Below, one piece after another: positions 42,410-55,629 of a stretch of DNA of 64,000 nt. This DNA comes from Dastarcus helophoroides (taxonomy: Eukaryota; Arthropoda; Insecta; Coleoptera; Bothrideridae), in contig CM053327.1 in the NCBI GenBank assembly GCA_028583605.1, positions 40,010,522 through 40,074,521 of the forward strand, read 5' to 3'. The notes beneath the pieces were generated by a model. It saw nothing but the letters and a program-made list of their open reading frames with translations. It searched no databases and was not told where the DNA came from. Every line of letters begins with the position of its first letter. The first letter of the stretch is position 1. A program made the translations under genes and the position numbers.

Positions 42410-45400
42410 GATTGTATTTGAAGTTGCCTATAAGCGTCAAGAGCTTGATATCGTTCATCAATGTGTCTACACAAATTTATATAAATTTTTATAGGTGATC
42501 AGTATTTTGTCTTTTTATGAATTATTTTTTTAAATTAAAAATTGAAATTTCATATCTAAAGTTGAAATTTCTAGATTAAAGTTGTAATGCAGGGATTAAT
42601 GTCAAAAAACCTTTGAATTTCTACAAAACTTTCTCGAATTTTTTAATTCAAAGTCAAAATATGGAAACGATGTCGACATTTCGAGAAGAAACTTTAAAAT
42701 GTTTAAAAAAATGCTTCCCCACATTTCTCACTTTTCGAAAATTCTTCCAAATTTCGACTCATTTTAAAAACTTTTCAGTTTCAACTTGAAAAATGCTCCT
42801 TTTTGAAATGACAGTTTTAAAATCGAAATTTAGTTAAGTCTCGAAATCGTTTTATAGAATTCGCTCAAAATTTATACATGCGTAATTTGGAAAATTAGAT
42901 TCTTCAAAAAAAAGTAATTTTTCAGAGTTAAAATAACAAATTCTCGAATTTTCGAAAAGGGTCAAGACTTCAAAAAAAAATTAAAAACTCTCAGGAACAG
43001 GTGACATTTTCAAAAAGTGAAAGTTAACAAAATTCGAAGTTTTGAGAAAACGGTCAACACTGTCAAAAAGTTATGAACAAATGTCGAAGTTTTCACAAAA
43101 AGTCAAATTTTAGAAAAAAACAGAAATTTCAAACAAACCTCAAATTCTGAAAAAAGCCATAACTTCGAAAAAAAGTCCAAATTTTGATAATAAAAGGTAG
43201 AAATTTTCAAAAAAGTTGAAAACACTGAAAAAGTTCAAGAATTGCAAATAGTTGCAATTTAAAAAAATCAATTTTCCAAAAATAGTGTAAATTTTTGGAA
43301 AAAAATCAAATTTACTACAAAAAAGTTGAAACTTTGAGAAAAAAGACAAAATTTTTGAAATAAAATCCAAGATTTCCAAAAAAAAAGTTGTAACTTCGAA
43401 AAAGGGGTAAAAAGTTTGAACAAAAGTGGGAATTTTGAAAAAAAAAAAGTTAATATTTACAAAAAAGATGAAGATTTTCACAAAAACAATACTTTAACAT
43501 AACCATATTTATAAAAGAAACAACATTTTGAAAAAAATCGAAAATTTGAGAAAAAGGTTTTGTTTCAAAATTTTTCTAAGAAGTCAAAATTTTGAAAAGG
43601 GGGAAATTGTCAAATAAAAAATCAAATTCTGAAAAAAAAGGTTTAACTTCGAGAAAAAGTCGAAATTTTGATGATAAAACAACGAAATTATCAAAAAAGT
43701 CTTCTTTCTTGGTTTCAGGGACAATTTTTGTATTTCAATTTTTCAAGATAATCAAGGATCAGTCCGTTTCACCAAAAAAAGTAACAATTCTGAAGAAATG
43801 CGAAAATGTTGAAAATATCGAAGTTTTGAGAAAACTTCAATTTTTCAAAAAAGCGAAAATTAAAAAAAATCGATTTTTGTGATTAAAAGTTCAGTTTACC
43901 AAAAAAGCCAAAACTTTTCTGGGAAAAATTCAATTTTTCAAAAAACCAAAAATTAAATAAAATCGAATTTTGTGATTAAAAGTTCAGGTTACCAAAGAAA
44001 AGCTGAAACTTCGAGAAAAAGTCGAAACTGCGAGAAAAAGATGACATTTTTTAAAAGAAGTCGCAATTTTGAGAAAAATTCAATTTTTTAAAAAAGCGGA
44101 AATTAAACAAAATCGAATTTTGGGATTAAAAGTTCGGTTTACCAGAGAAAAGCCGAAACTTCGAGAAAAAGACAAAATTTTTGAAAAAAAGTCGCAATTT
44201 TGAGAAAAATTCAATTTTTCAAAAAAGCAGAAATTGAAAATAATCGAATTTTGTGATTAAAAGTTCAGTTAACCAGAGAAAAGCCGAAACTTCGGGAATA
44301 AATGGAAACTTCGAGAAAAAGACAACATTTTTGAAAAAAGCGGAAATTAAAAAAAATCGAATTTATGACTAAAAGTTTGGTTTACCAGAGAAAAGCCGAA
44401 ATTTCAAGAAAAATTGAAACTTCGAGAAAAAGACAAATTTTTTGAAAAAAAGTCGGAATTTTGAGAAAAATTCAATTTTTCAAAAAAGCGAAAATTAAAT
44501 AAAATCGAATTTTATGATTAAAAGTTCAGGTTTCTAGAGAAAAGCCAAAACTTCGAGAAAAAGTCGAAACTTCGAGAAAAAGACAACATTTTTGATAAAA
44601 GTCGCATTTTTGACAAAAATTCAATTTTTTAAAAAAGCGGAAATTAAAAAAAATTGAATTATTTGATTAAAAGTTAAAAGTTGATTAAAATAAAAAAAAT
44701 CGAATTTTTTTATTAAAAGTTCGGTTTACCAAAGGAAAGCCGAAATTTCAAGAAAAAAGTCGAAAATTCGAGAAAAGACACAATTTTTGAAAATAAGTCG
44801 CAATTTTGAAATAAATTCAATTTTTTAAAAAACTGGAAATTAAAAAAAAATCGAATTTTGTGATTGAAAGTTCAGTTTACCAGAGAAAAGCCGAAACTTC
44901 AAGAAAAAGACGAAATTTTTGGAAAAAAGTCGCAGGTTTGAGAAAAATCCAATTTTTCAAAAAAGCGGAAATAAAAAAAAATGAATTTTGTGATTAAAAG
45001 TTCAGCTTACCAGAGAAAAGCCGAAATTTCGAGAAAAAGTCGAAACATCGAGAAAAGGACGAAATTTTTGAAAAAAAGTCGCAATTTTGGGAAAAACTCA
45101 ACTTTTCAAAAAAGCGAAAATTAAATAAAATCGAATTTTGTGATTAAAAGTTTGATTTACCAGAGAAAAGCCTAAACTTCGAAAAAAAGTGGAAACTTCG
45201 AGAAAAAGACAACATTTTAAAAAAAAATTGCAATTTTGAGAAAAATTCAATTTTTCAAAAAAGCAGAAATTAAAAAAAATCGAATTTTTTGATTAAAAAT
45301 TCGGTTTACCAAAGAAAAGCCGAAATTTAAAAAAAAAACCCGAAAAGTTCGAGAAAAGACGAAATTTTTGAAAAAAAGTCGCAATTTTGAGAAAAATTGA

Positions 45401-46115
45401 CGAAACTGAGAAAGTCTTGCGATTAAGAAGTAAACATTGAAATTTCGATTTTAAAGCTGCCACTTTAAAAAGATGCATTTTTTAAATTTAAATTGAAGAG
45501 TTTCAAAAAAAAGTCGAAGTTTAGAATTATTTGCAAGAAATAGAGTGGAAAATATTCACTTTATTATTTAAAAATTTTTACTTTTGTTCCAACATTTTAC
45601 TATTTAAAGAAATTTTACCTTTTTTTTTCATTAAAAATTCGACTTTTTAAAAAAATGTTGACTGTTTCTCCAGATTCAACTTTTATGTAGTAAATTTTAA
45701 AAAATTCGACTTTCTCCCGAAAATTTCCACTTTTTTTGAAAAGTTGATCAAATTGCGAATTTTAGAAATTTTTGATTTTTTCAGAATGTTTACTTTTTTT
45801 TGAAAATTATATCCAAAACAAGACAGAATTTTGAAGAATTTGGAGAAGTTGGAGTTTTTAAATAGTCAAACTCTTAAAAAAAGTCGAAATTTTCAAAACC
45901 AAGTCAAAATTTAAAAAAAAATTGATCGAATTTGTAAAAGTAGGTTGAAATACAAATCTTGTTCCCTGAAACCAAGCAAGATTAAAAAACACAACAAAGG
46001 TTGCTTAGTTGTTTTTTAATCTTTCTTGGGGTCAGGGGACGAATTAGAATTTTTGAAGAAAACCAAGGACCAGTCAGTTCCACCAAAAAAAAAGTGGTTA
46101 TGGGTATTTTAAAAT
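42410..46115 (+). repeat. AT-rich intergenic repeats, second copy
   Basis: Copy of 32490-36195. The ~140-bp higher-order units run from about 43.9 to 45.3 kb, with H fragments near 43700-43780 and 45950-46085. Only A-run length differences from copy 1 were seen. Confidence 0.7.
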
Positions 46116-46116
46116 G

Positions 46117-46358
46117 TCGAAATTTTCGAAATAAGTCGAAATTTTCGAAATAAGTCGAAATTTTCAAAATAAAGCGAAATTTTCAAAATGAGGCGAAATT
46201 TTCAAAATAAATCGAAATTTTCGAAATAAGTCTAAATTTTCGAAATAAGCCGAAATTTTCGAAATAAGTCGAAATTTTCGAAATAAGTCGAAATTTCCAA
46301 AATAAGGCGAAATTTTCAAAATAAGTCGAAATTTTCGAAATAAGTCGAAATTTTCAAT
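46117..46358. repeat. 19-bp palindromic minisatellite, second copy
   Basis: Same unit and copy order as 36199-36440. Confidence 0.7.
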
Positions 46359-46636
46359 GAAGTTTGAATTCTTTAAAAAGGTCGGAATTCTCCAAAAAGT
46401 GGTCCAAGAATCTATTCTCTTTTTTCACATAGATGAAGGCGCCGGTAATATACAGTGTGTCCCACTAATAGGCGGAGGTAGAACATCTCCGTTAAGGAAG
46501 GAAATATCGTTTTCGTTTTTTGCAACATTGCCAAACTACCCTGGCTCTGCAATCTAAAAATAGTTTTAAATATACAGAGTGTTCTGTATTCTCTTGGCAG
46601 ATAATAACTTTGTTTTTTTAAATTACAATCTATATA

Positions 46637-48872
46637 CAGGGTGTTACAAAAGTCCGGGCCGCTACTTCAGGAGCATATTCTACACATTAAAATATGAAAA
46701 ATCTTGAAATACATTTTTTTCTTTAAATAGCCTCCTAACGGAGATATGACCATTTAAAGATGGCGCCCCTAAAGTGGTTTTTTTACTACAAAAAGTTAAC
46801 GGTTAGTAGCAAAGTCATGAAATTGGGCAAGCAGTTAAAGAATTGGATTAGGCATATTCTCATGTAACATATTTTTTAAATAAGCAGTAGCGTGGTGTGT
46901 AGGGGGTTGCCCGCGATTATTTTTTGCCGTAACTTTTTTGTATTACAATATTTCGACACAAAAGTGCCATAATCGTAAAAAGCAATATTTTTTATGCAAA
47001 AAAGGTACTCTTTCTCAAAGTCGCTAAAAGTAACCGTTTCCGAGAAAAAAGCGTTTAAACAAAATTGTTGCATTTATTAGAATTTGTTTTGCAAATTTCT
47101 AATTTATCCACTACTAACTACATTGATATAAAAATAGTACAAAATTAAGAAAGAAAAAAAATCAAAGCAAGTGTTCGAAATTACTGCCCCCTGCAGCAAT
47201 ACATTGCTCGGCTCGTCTTCTAAGGGAACTCCTTACTCTTTCGCAAATGCCTGGTGTATTGTGAATCTGGTTGAACCCATTTTCAATTCGTTCACGAAGA
47301 TCATTGATATTGTCAACTGGTGTGGAGTAGACGATCTGCTTTAGATGTCCTCATAAGTAGAAATCGAGTGGGTTGAGGTCAGGAGACCTAGCTGGCCATG
47401 GTATCGGACCTCCTCGACCTATCCATCGTTGATGATAGTTGTTATTCAAAAATTCCCCAGCAACTGCACTAAAATGGGCAGGTGCCCCATCGTGCATTAT
47501 CCACATTCGCTGTCTTGTTATGAGTGGAACATTTTCAAGTAACACGGGTAACTCTGTTTGCAAAAAATGTCTATATGAGGCTCCTGTTAACCTATGAGGT
47601 AAAAAAAACGGTCCAATTATAGAGTCCCCTATTATTCCTCCCCAAATGTTAAGTGAAAAATGTTGCTGATGTCTCGACTGAATAACTGCATTGGGATTTC
47701 CAACTTGCCACTGATGCATGTTGTGAAAGTTAAGTATCCCGTTTCTGGTAAAACCCGCTTCGTCCGTAAATAATATGAGCGATGGAAAGTTCTCATTTTC
47801 AGCAATCTTATGCAAGAGCCAGTTGCAAAATTCTATTCTTGGAGGATAATCAGCAGCAAGTAACCCTTGCACTCTTTGAAAATGATAGGGGTAAAATTGG
47901 TAAAATTTCAAAATTCGCCAGATAGTTACGTGATTTACTCCTTCGGCTAAAGCAAGTTGTCTAGTGCTGACACATGGATCTTCTTCAACTCGCTGAAGCA
48001 CACGCTCCTCTAAATTAGCAACTTCTGCGTTTGGCCTTCCAACACGTTCGCCTTTGAAAACAAAATATCCTATTTCACATAAACGAGCATGAATTTTCTG
48101 GAACAATTTTTCTCCTGGTAGGTGTCTATTAGGAAAACGTTCAGCATAAAGCCGTCTTGCTTCAGCACGATTACAATTTGCAAGCCCGTACATTAAATGC
48201 ATATCGGCCATTTCTTGATTTGAATAGTCCATTTTATCAAAATAATGAAAAGTTAAAAAACTACTACACTTACTATTGACAACAAAAACTGCTAAAGTTT
48301 ACAGCTTACGACCAAATTTTATCAGTGACACAACGTCAATCTCTGGCAGATATTGTCAAGTACAATTGTTTTCTTTACGATCAGTTTGCATGACCAACTT
48401 ATTTTTTCTTATACAAATTAGTTAGAATTTCGAAGACGGGATAGGATTATTTAAACGCCTTTTTCTCGGAAACGGTTACTTTTAGCGACTTTGAGAAAGA
48501 GTACCTTTTTTGTATAAAAAATGTTGCTTTTTACGATTATGGCACTTTTGTGTCGAAATATTGCAATACAAAAAAGTTACGGCAAAAAATAATCGCGGGC
48601 AACCCCCTACACACCACGCTATTGCTTATTTAAAAAATATGTTACATGAGAATATGCCTAATCCAATTCTTTAACTGCTTGCCCAATTTCATGACTTTGC
48701 TACTAACCGTTAACTTTTTGTAGTAAAAAAACCATTTTAGGGGCGCCATCTTTAAATGGTCATATCTCCGTTAGGAGGCAATTTAAAGAAAAAAATGTAT
48801 TTCAACATTTTTCATATTTTAATGTGTAGAGTATGCTCCTGAAGTAGCGGCCCGGACTTTTGTAACACCCTG
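46637..48872 (-). mobile_element. Tc1/mariner-type transposon, second copy
   Basis: Flanked by TA at 46635-46636 and 48873-48874, 2236 bp, with the same 423-bp inverted repeats. It moved here by segmental duplication: its position relative to the IR genes is the same as in copy 1. Confidence 0.88.
47162..48232 (-). pseudogene. Tc1/mariner-type transposase, second copy, one internal stop
   Basis: Frame intact for 293 residues (47351-48232), without the A-run frameshift of copy 1. It covers both HTH regions and all three catalytic aspartates (FTDEAGF, HDGAPAHF, SPDLNPLD). The TGA at 47351-47353 still sits where a conserved Trp is expected after FYL; the remaining ~60 codons to the TGA at 47162 stay in frame. 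Truncation right after the third Asp makes activity unlikely. Because the stop is shared by both copies, it predates the segmental duplication. Confidence 0.85.
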
Positions 48873-49586
48873 TATTTTATGCTTTATTCGAATTCTACTC
48901 ATTGTCTTATTAGGAATTGTATTACGCGATCGGGCGCGACTCCCTCTCTTCTCGGCTTCTATGGGGTGACAGTTGCCAGATCTCACATATTTTACGGGCT
49001 CTTCCGTATTTTGGTAAATCCGTTGAAATACAAGTCTCGTCCCTTGGAACCAAGAAAGATTAAAAAACACAACAGAGGTTGCTCTTATTTTCCAAAATGT
49101 TTTATTTTTTTATAGAAAATAAAATATTTTCATCCTTCAGCAAAAATAAAATATTTTCATCCTTTAGCAAAAATTAAATATTTTTTAGAATATAAAAGGT
49201 AAAGCTCTGGTTTTTGCATGATAGTTAGTCAAATTGCTAAGCTATCTAAAAATACTTAGAACACTTCCAAATTATTATACAGGGCGTACAAAGTTAATTT
49301 TAATATTTACACTAATTTAAAACGACAAAAACTCATTTTTTGATGGTTGATACTGTACGAAAGCAAATGAAGTCGCGGCTAATAGCTATTCTGGTGTAAA
49401 AATGTTGTTTAAATATGCCTTTTATCAATCACAAGCACTTAAAATATATGCTGGTAAACAGTTATTACTTTTTTCCCAGTAATTACAAATCATTAGTTCC
49501 TGTCCTTTTTTTACAATTTAACAGAAATAATTTATAATTTAAGAGAAATAAACTGCAACATTAAATACTTAGTACTAAATGGCAAA

Positions 49587-51380
49587 ATGCACGGCAACCT
49601 GTTTACCATTTTATATCACTTATTGCATATCTATCCATGTTTTTGTGTTAATAAAGCAATGATTAATTTCGATGTAAATGAAAAATTAATTTCGTGTGTA
49701 GTAAAAACAGTTGGTAATTTTTTTTGTAGAAAATACCCAGTGGAAATAATTAACAATATCGGTGGCGACCAGCAAGTTCCAAATATTTTAATAAAACAAC
49801 TTATGCTGAAAAATTGGTCAGTAATTAGGTTTTCCTTTCATAATCAAATCCACATTGATAGGAAGATTACAGCAGTTAATTCAATAAATCTACTACTCGA
49901 AATAAACGACAACACATGGCAAACGATACTTTCCATTATAAAAGAAAGAACAAAGACAAGAAATTGCCCTAAGTTAATCGTGGTAAGTAGCTGCAGCAAT
50001 AAAATTTTTCAAAAAATGAAAAAAGAGTTAGAAAACCTAGATTCAATTATTATACGATTTGATGCACTGGATAACTCCCTCCCGGAAGCTTGGATGAATG
50101 GAAATCGATTGTGTGGAGGAGATTTTTTAAAATTCAGTTGCGGTGAAGCAGTCGATAATAAATTTCCAAAAAGTGGAATTCAAAACGAGAAAACATGTCC
50201 ATTGCGGGTTCAGTTATACCTAAGGTATCCATTTTGTTATAAATTTGGAAACAGCTATGAGGGCGTCGACTATAACATTATAAGTACAATTGCTGAAAGA
50301 TTAAATCTTCCTTTTACAATATTAGAAGGTGCAAAGAGAGGAAACATTTTTGATAACGGAACTACGACAGGAATTATAAGGAATTTGTTGCAAAACGTAA
50401 TTGACGTTGGAGTTGGATCTTTCGTCATTACACCTGAAAGGTTTAATTATCTTGAACTAGAAGTTAGTGTTCCATATTTTATAGTAGATTGCATTTGGTG
50501 TGTTCGAAATAGCAATAGAAAACCATCGTATGATATCATTGACGTTAGAACATTGTTACTATTAATTGTGTTATGGATCATAATTTCAATTATTTTTTGG
50601 TTATTCAACACAACGCTACCACTGAACAATGTTTTCTTTAGGAGCTTAACCAACTCATTATATATAAATTTAAAAGTCCTACTCGTCATTCCAGTTACTG
50701 ATCCTTCTTCCATATCAATCAAAATTCTTCTTTTATCGACAATTCTCTTCGCTATGCAATTTAAAATATTACACGATTCGAAGTTAACCAGCGCTTTAAC
50801 TAGCTTAAGATACTATCAACCGATCAAAAAATTCGAAGAAATATTGGAAAAAAACTTGGTTATATACTTGACACCAATTGGAAAAACATTATTTTCTGCA
50901 GAAGATCCACAAACAAGGGTAATATTAGACAAATATAAGCATTGTTCAGATTTGGGGGAATGCTTTCAAAAAGTAGCACTTGATAGAAATGGCGCACTTA
51001 TATCCACAAAGATATTCTCAATTTTGCCAAGAAATACTCTGTTGGATGCCAATTCTCGTCCCTTGCTTCACTGTTTAGAGAATGGGGGGAAGGTATTGTC
51101 GATTGGTATTATGATGAGAAGATGCTTTCGGTTGAAACCGCGAATCGATTCTGTAATTCAACGGTTGGTGGATTTTGGTTTTACAAAAAAATGGGAAGAT
51201 GATTCCTCTCCGAAGAAGGTGTTACCAGATGGGATATCAATAACGAAAGTGAGAACGTTGAGTTTATGGGATCTTCAAAGGTGCTTTACGATTTTTTGTA
51301 TCGGATATGCCTCTTCTATACTTGTGTTCATTTGTGAAATATTATTAAAAAAATTTCTTAACTCTTTTTCATTGGTCTGA
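49587..51380 (+). CDS. IR-D: divergent ionotropic receptor, intronless
   Basis: 597 residues. Codons 1 to ~135 equal IR-C; the rest is the paralogue of IR-B with many substitutions, including FDNGTTTG in S1, DVGVG, an intact ITPERF motif with the conserved Arg, and a two-residue insertion (LE) just after it. M1 (LLLLIVLWIIISIIFWLF), M2 (IKILLLSTILFAMQF) and M3 (FTIFCIGYASSILVFIC) are clear, and KLTSAL follows M2. The C-terminus is longer than in IR-B (ends FLNSFSLV). Probable chemosensory ligand-gated channel subunit by family; differences from IR-B concentrate in the N-terminal and ligand-binding regions. Confidence 0.88.
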   Translation: MHGNLFTILYHLLHIYPCFCVNKAMINFDVNEKLISCVVKTVGNFFCRKYPVEIINNIGGDQQVPNILIKQLMLKNWSVIRFSFHNQIHIDRKITAVNSINLLLEINDNTWQTILSIIKERTKTRNCPKLIVVSSCSNKIFQKMKKELENLDSIIIRFDALDNSLPEAWMNGNRLCGGDFLKFSCGEAVDNKFPKSGIQNEKTCPLRVQLYLRYPFCYKFGNSYEGVDYNIISTIAERLNLPFTILEGAKRGNIFDNGTTTGIIRNLLQNVIDVGVGSFVITPERFNYLELEVSVPYFIVDCIWCVRNSNRKPSYDIIDVRTLLLLIVLWIIISIIFWLFNTTLPLNNVFFRSLTNSLYINLKVLLVIPVTDPSSISIKILLLSTILFAMQFKILHDSKLTSALTSLRYYQPIKKFEEILEKNLVIYLTPIGKTLFSAEDPQTRVILDKYKHCSDLGECFQKVALDRNGALISTKIFSILPRNTLLDANSRPLLHCLENGGKVLSIGIMMRRCFRLKPRIDSVIQRLVDFGFTKKWEDDSSPKKVLPDGISITKVRTLSLWDLQRCFTIFCIGYASSILVFICEILLKKFLNSFSLV

Positions 51381-52122
51381 TTTTTGGTAATTTATAAAAT
51401 GTAAGTAAAACATCAGTGAACTTGTACAAAGGATCAGCATCAAAGTTAAATGATTTTTTCATTATTAAAAAAATACTTTATCATTATAAAACATTTTTTA
51501 ATTGATGGGACCTGTTAGGCAATCAATTTTGGGAACTAAGAATCCATAGAAATTTTAGCACTTGGAAGTACAGCTTTAGAGCATGTGACAGTAGTAATTC
51601 ACAAATAAATATCAAACAAATTTTGTCGTACTTTTTTAATAGTTTATTAGATATGGTAACGTCGTTTTTAAATAAACAATTCGGCGACCCCCATAGAAGA
51701 GTCACCACCATCAAAAATCTAGAAATTTCGTTTTTTAAATTAAATGTCTCATCACCATCAAAGGGGTAATTCGAGGAGAAAGTTTGAAATATCCAAATTA
51801 AAACCGAAATATCGCAAAAAAACTTTGAATTTGAAAACAACGAACGAAACTTCGAATTATTTCTTTAAAATGTTAGAGCTTTAAATCCTAAATTCTAAAT
51901 CTGTTTAATTTAATAACCTCTAAGCACTGACTGACAGAACGCACAGCTTAAACGGATGGCTCTAGGTGCATGACATTTCATGCAGGTGTTCGCCGTAATA
52001 CGTAGGTGAGCACTAAGGGAAAGATGTTTAAAATTCATCCTCTAAGACAGTAAAAATTAACTGATAAGTAAATTTTGTGCAATAAATAATACATAAGATT
52101 GTATTTAAAGTTGCCTATACGC
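51381..52122. other. 3' flank of IR-D, diverged paralogue of the IR-B and IR-C flanks
   Basis: Homologous to 31522-32540 but with substitutions and deletions and without the 204-bp MITE (empty site near 52091-52100). No gene. The homology continues to TTGCCTATACGCG, where the 3.46-kb element interrupts it. Confidence 0.65.
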
Positions 52123-52130
52123 GTTGGAAG

Positions 52131-55100
52131 ACGAGGCGTTAAATACCGCGACGCATTCCAAAAAGGTATTGGTTAAAATTGGTCACGTGATTTGTGAATT
52201 TCCATTGGTTGGATTCATAAGATGACAACCACGCTATTTTTAAAATATGATATTTGCGTCTTACATCGACTTTACAATAATTCCCAAATTTCGAAAAAAA
52301 GTCAGCATTTATAGAAAAAGGAAAAAATTTTAATTTTTAACTTGAAATTTAATGAAATGTTACAAAGGCGCAGAAAGGACATTGATTTAAAAAAAATGTT
52401 ATATTTAGAAATTTCGATTTTTTTCTCAAACTTTTATTTCAAGTTTTGACTTTTTTTTCAAACTTTTACTCCAAGTTTTGACTTTTTTCTCAAATTTCCA
52501 CTTTTTTCTCAAAATTTCGACTTTTTTTCTGGAAATTTCGACTTTTTTCTCGAAATATTTCAAAATTTAGACTTTTTCTCGAAATTTCTACCTTAGTCTG
52601 AAAAGTTCGTTTTTTTTTCTCTCAATTTACGACTTTTTTCTCAAATACCGGCTTTTTTTTTTGTAATTTTGATCCTAACATTTGAACATTTTTCTCGAAA
52701 TCTCAACTTTTTTCTCAAATGTCGAATTTTTTCTCAAAATTTCGACGTTTTCCTGAAATTTTGACTTTTTTCACGAAATTTTGCCCTTAATATCGAAATT
52801 TCGACATTTTTTTTCAAAATTTCGACTTTAGATTCAAAATTTCGAGTTTTTTTCTCAAAATCTCGACTTTTTTCTTAACTTTCGACTTTTTTCTTCAAAT
52901 TTCAACTTTTTTGAAATGTTACAAAGGCGTAGAAAGGACATCGATTTAAAAAAAAACGTTATTTTTGTAAATTTCGACTTTTTTCTCGAAATTTCGGCTT
53001 TTTTTTCTCGAAAATTTCGACTTTTTTCTCGAAATCTCAACTTATTTCTCAAATTTCGAATTTTTTCTCAAAATTTCGTCGTTTTCCTGAAATATTGACT
53101 TTTTCTTCGAAATTTTGACCTTAATATCAAAATTTCGACATTTTCCTCTAAATTTCGACTTTAAACCCAAAATTTCGACTTTTATTCTCAACATTTCAAA
53201 TGTTTTTCTTAAATTTCGACTTTTTCTGGAAATTTCAACTTTTTCGAAATGTTACAAAGGCGCAGAAAGAACATGGATTAAAAAATTCGACTTTTATTCT
53301 CAAATTTTGGTTTTGAGCTCGAAATTTTGACTTTTTTCTGAAATTTCGACTTTTTATTCTCAAAATTTTGACTTTTTTCTCGAAATTTCGACCTTTTTTT
53401 TCTCGAAATTTCGACTTTTTTCTGGAAATCTCGACTTTTTTCTCAAATTCCGACTTTTTTCTCGAAATATTTCGAAATTTCGACTTTTTTCTCGAAATTT
53501 TGACGTTTTTCTCACATTTCGACTTTTTTCTCGAAATTTTGCAATTAATATCGAAATTTTGACACTTTTTTTCAAAATTTCGACTTTAGATTCAAAATTT
53601 CGAGTTTTTTTTCCAAAATCTCGACTTTTTTTTCTTAATTTTCGACTTTTTTCTTCAAATTTCAACTTTTTTGAAATGTTACAAAGGCATAGAAAAGACA
53701 TCGATTAAAAAAAATGTTATTTTTAGAAATTTGGACTTTTTTTTCAAATTTCGATTTTAGGCTCGAAATTTCGACTGTTTTCTCGAAATTTTGATTTTTT
53801 TCTCAAATTTCGACTTTTTTTCTCAAAATTTTGTCTTTTTTCTTCAAATTTCGACCTTTTTCGCGAAATTTCTTTTTTTTCCCCAATTTCTAGTTTTTCT
53901 CGAAATTTAGACCTTAATATCGAAATTGCGACATTTTTCTGGAAATTTCGACTTTAAAGTCAGAGTTTCGACTTTTTTTCGAAATTTCGACTTTTTTTCT
54001 CGAAGTTTCGACTTTTTTTGAAATCTCGACTATTTTTTTCAAATTTAGACTTTCTTCTCGAAATATTTCCAAATTTCAACTTTTTCTCGAAATTCCGACG
54101 TTTCTCTCAAATTTTGACTTTTTTCTCGAAATTTCGACCTTAATCTGAAAAGTTCGTCTTTTTTCTCGAAATTTCGACCTTAATCTGAAAAGTTCGTCTT
54201 TTTTCTCGAAATTTCGTTTTTTTGTCGAAATCTCGACCTTTTTGTCAAATTTCTTCTTTTGTCTCGAAATTTCGTTTTCTTTTTCTCAATTTTTGACCTT
54301 TTTCTCAAATAACGATTTTTTTCTCGAAATTTTGACCTTAATATCAAAATTTTGACATTGACATTGACAAACTTAAATTTTCGACTTTTTTTCTACAAAT
54401 TTCGACCTTTTTCTCAAATTTCGACTTTATTTTTTTTGGAAATGCGACCTACGTTTTTCTCAAATTTCGATTTTTTTTCGAAATTTCGACCTTTTTCTCA
54501 AATTCCGACTTTTTTCCCGAAATTTTGATCTTAATCACAGAATTTCGATTTAAAACTCGAAATTTCAACTTTTTTCTTCGAAGTTTCAATTTTAATCTCG
54601 AAATTTCTAAAAAAAAAGACCAAGATTTGCTTAAAGCCGAAATTTCGAATTTAAATCCGAAAGTTCAAGATTAAAGTCGAAATTTCGAGAAAAAAGTTGA
54701 AATCTTTAAAAATATTTTTTTTTAATCAATGTCCTTTTTACGCTTTTGTAAAATGTCGAAATTTCTAAATATAATAATGTTTAATCAATGCCTTTCTTCG
54801 CTTTTGTAAAATGTCGACTTTGAACTCGAAATTTCGATTTTTTTTTCAAAAATCCTACTTCAACCTTGAAATGTTAACAAAAAAGTCGAACTGAACGTAC
54901 CCTAGTGGTGTCAATATTAAACTGTAAAAGGGTTGGTGCTTAGAGTATAGTCTTATATTCTAAGGGTTAGTGAGGCTTAACTGTCATCTGCCTAACCTAA
55001 CCATAGAATAAGAAATTTCGACTTATCTCGAAATTTCCTTAAATAAAGTCGAAATTTAGAGAATAAAGTAAAGATTTTCACTTTAGTCTCATAATTTCCA

Positions 55101-55592
55101 GTTTAAACTTCATATTTTTAAATATATTTTTATAAATGCATGCCCCTTCTACATCTTTGTAAAAAAAAACAAAAATGCCTAAATAAAAAACAAAGCAGAA
55201 AACAAATATGTATCGGATTTTTTTAATTAGGAATAAATAATTAAAATATAAATATTAAGAAAAAACTTTCAAAATTAAACTACGCCAATTTATCATTATC
55301 ATTTATTTTTTTTTATTAGAAATGTTTAAAAATTTCACCAACATGGCGATTAATCGGAAATCGATCTTTCAGCACCTAATTTTATCGGGAATCGATACTT
55401 TTGCTCACGATTCGAATCGATCCAAAAATCGATTATTCTAAAAAGGAATCGACATCCCTAATATGAAGGTATACGGTTCTTAAGAAACCCGCGCTTTTAT
55501 GATATCCATTCAGCCAATAGAAATTCAGCAGATCACGTGATGGATTGTAACCAATAAACTTTTGGAATGCGTCGCAGTATTTAACGCCTCGT
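52131..55592. mobile_element. Foldback-like element, 3462 bp, 8-bp target duplication
   Basis: Ends ACGAGGCGTTAAATAC and GTATTTAACGCCTCGT-type inverse; inverted similarity continues for about 100 bp (GCGACGCATTCCAAAA, CACGTGAT). GTTGGAAG flanks both sides (52123-52130 and 55593-55600). The same site after IR-B (near 32515) and IR-C has no insert. The interior is a ~20-bp minisatellite (TTTTCTCGAAATTTCGAC), with longer sub-units marked by GAAATGTTACAAAGGCG on the left and their inverse (CGCTTTTGTAAAATG) on the right. No transposase. An 8-bp duplication fits hAT or P-type transposases; the form resembles foldback elements. Family not assigned. Confidence 0.8.
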
Positions 55593-55629
55593 GTTGGAAG
55601 CTTGATATCGAGGATCATTATATCTACAC

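Larger units (their letters stand above)
40074..49990. repeat. Tandem segmental duplication, copy 2 (9917 bp)
   Basis: Second unit, from CTGCAG inside IR-C (40074) to the same point inside IR-D (49991). It contains the 3' part of IR-C, the MITE, the AT-rich block, the mariner-type element and the 5' part of IR-D, in the order of copy 1. Confidence 0.9.

Noticed and set aside
54970..54985. CCTAACCTAACC as telomeric (TTAGG) repeat
   Set aside because: Only two and a half units inside a transposon-like element; too short to mean telomeric DNA.
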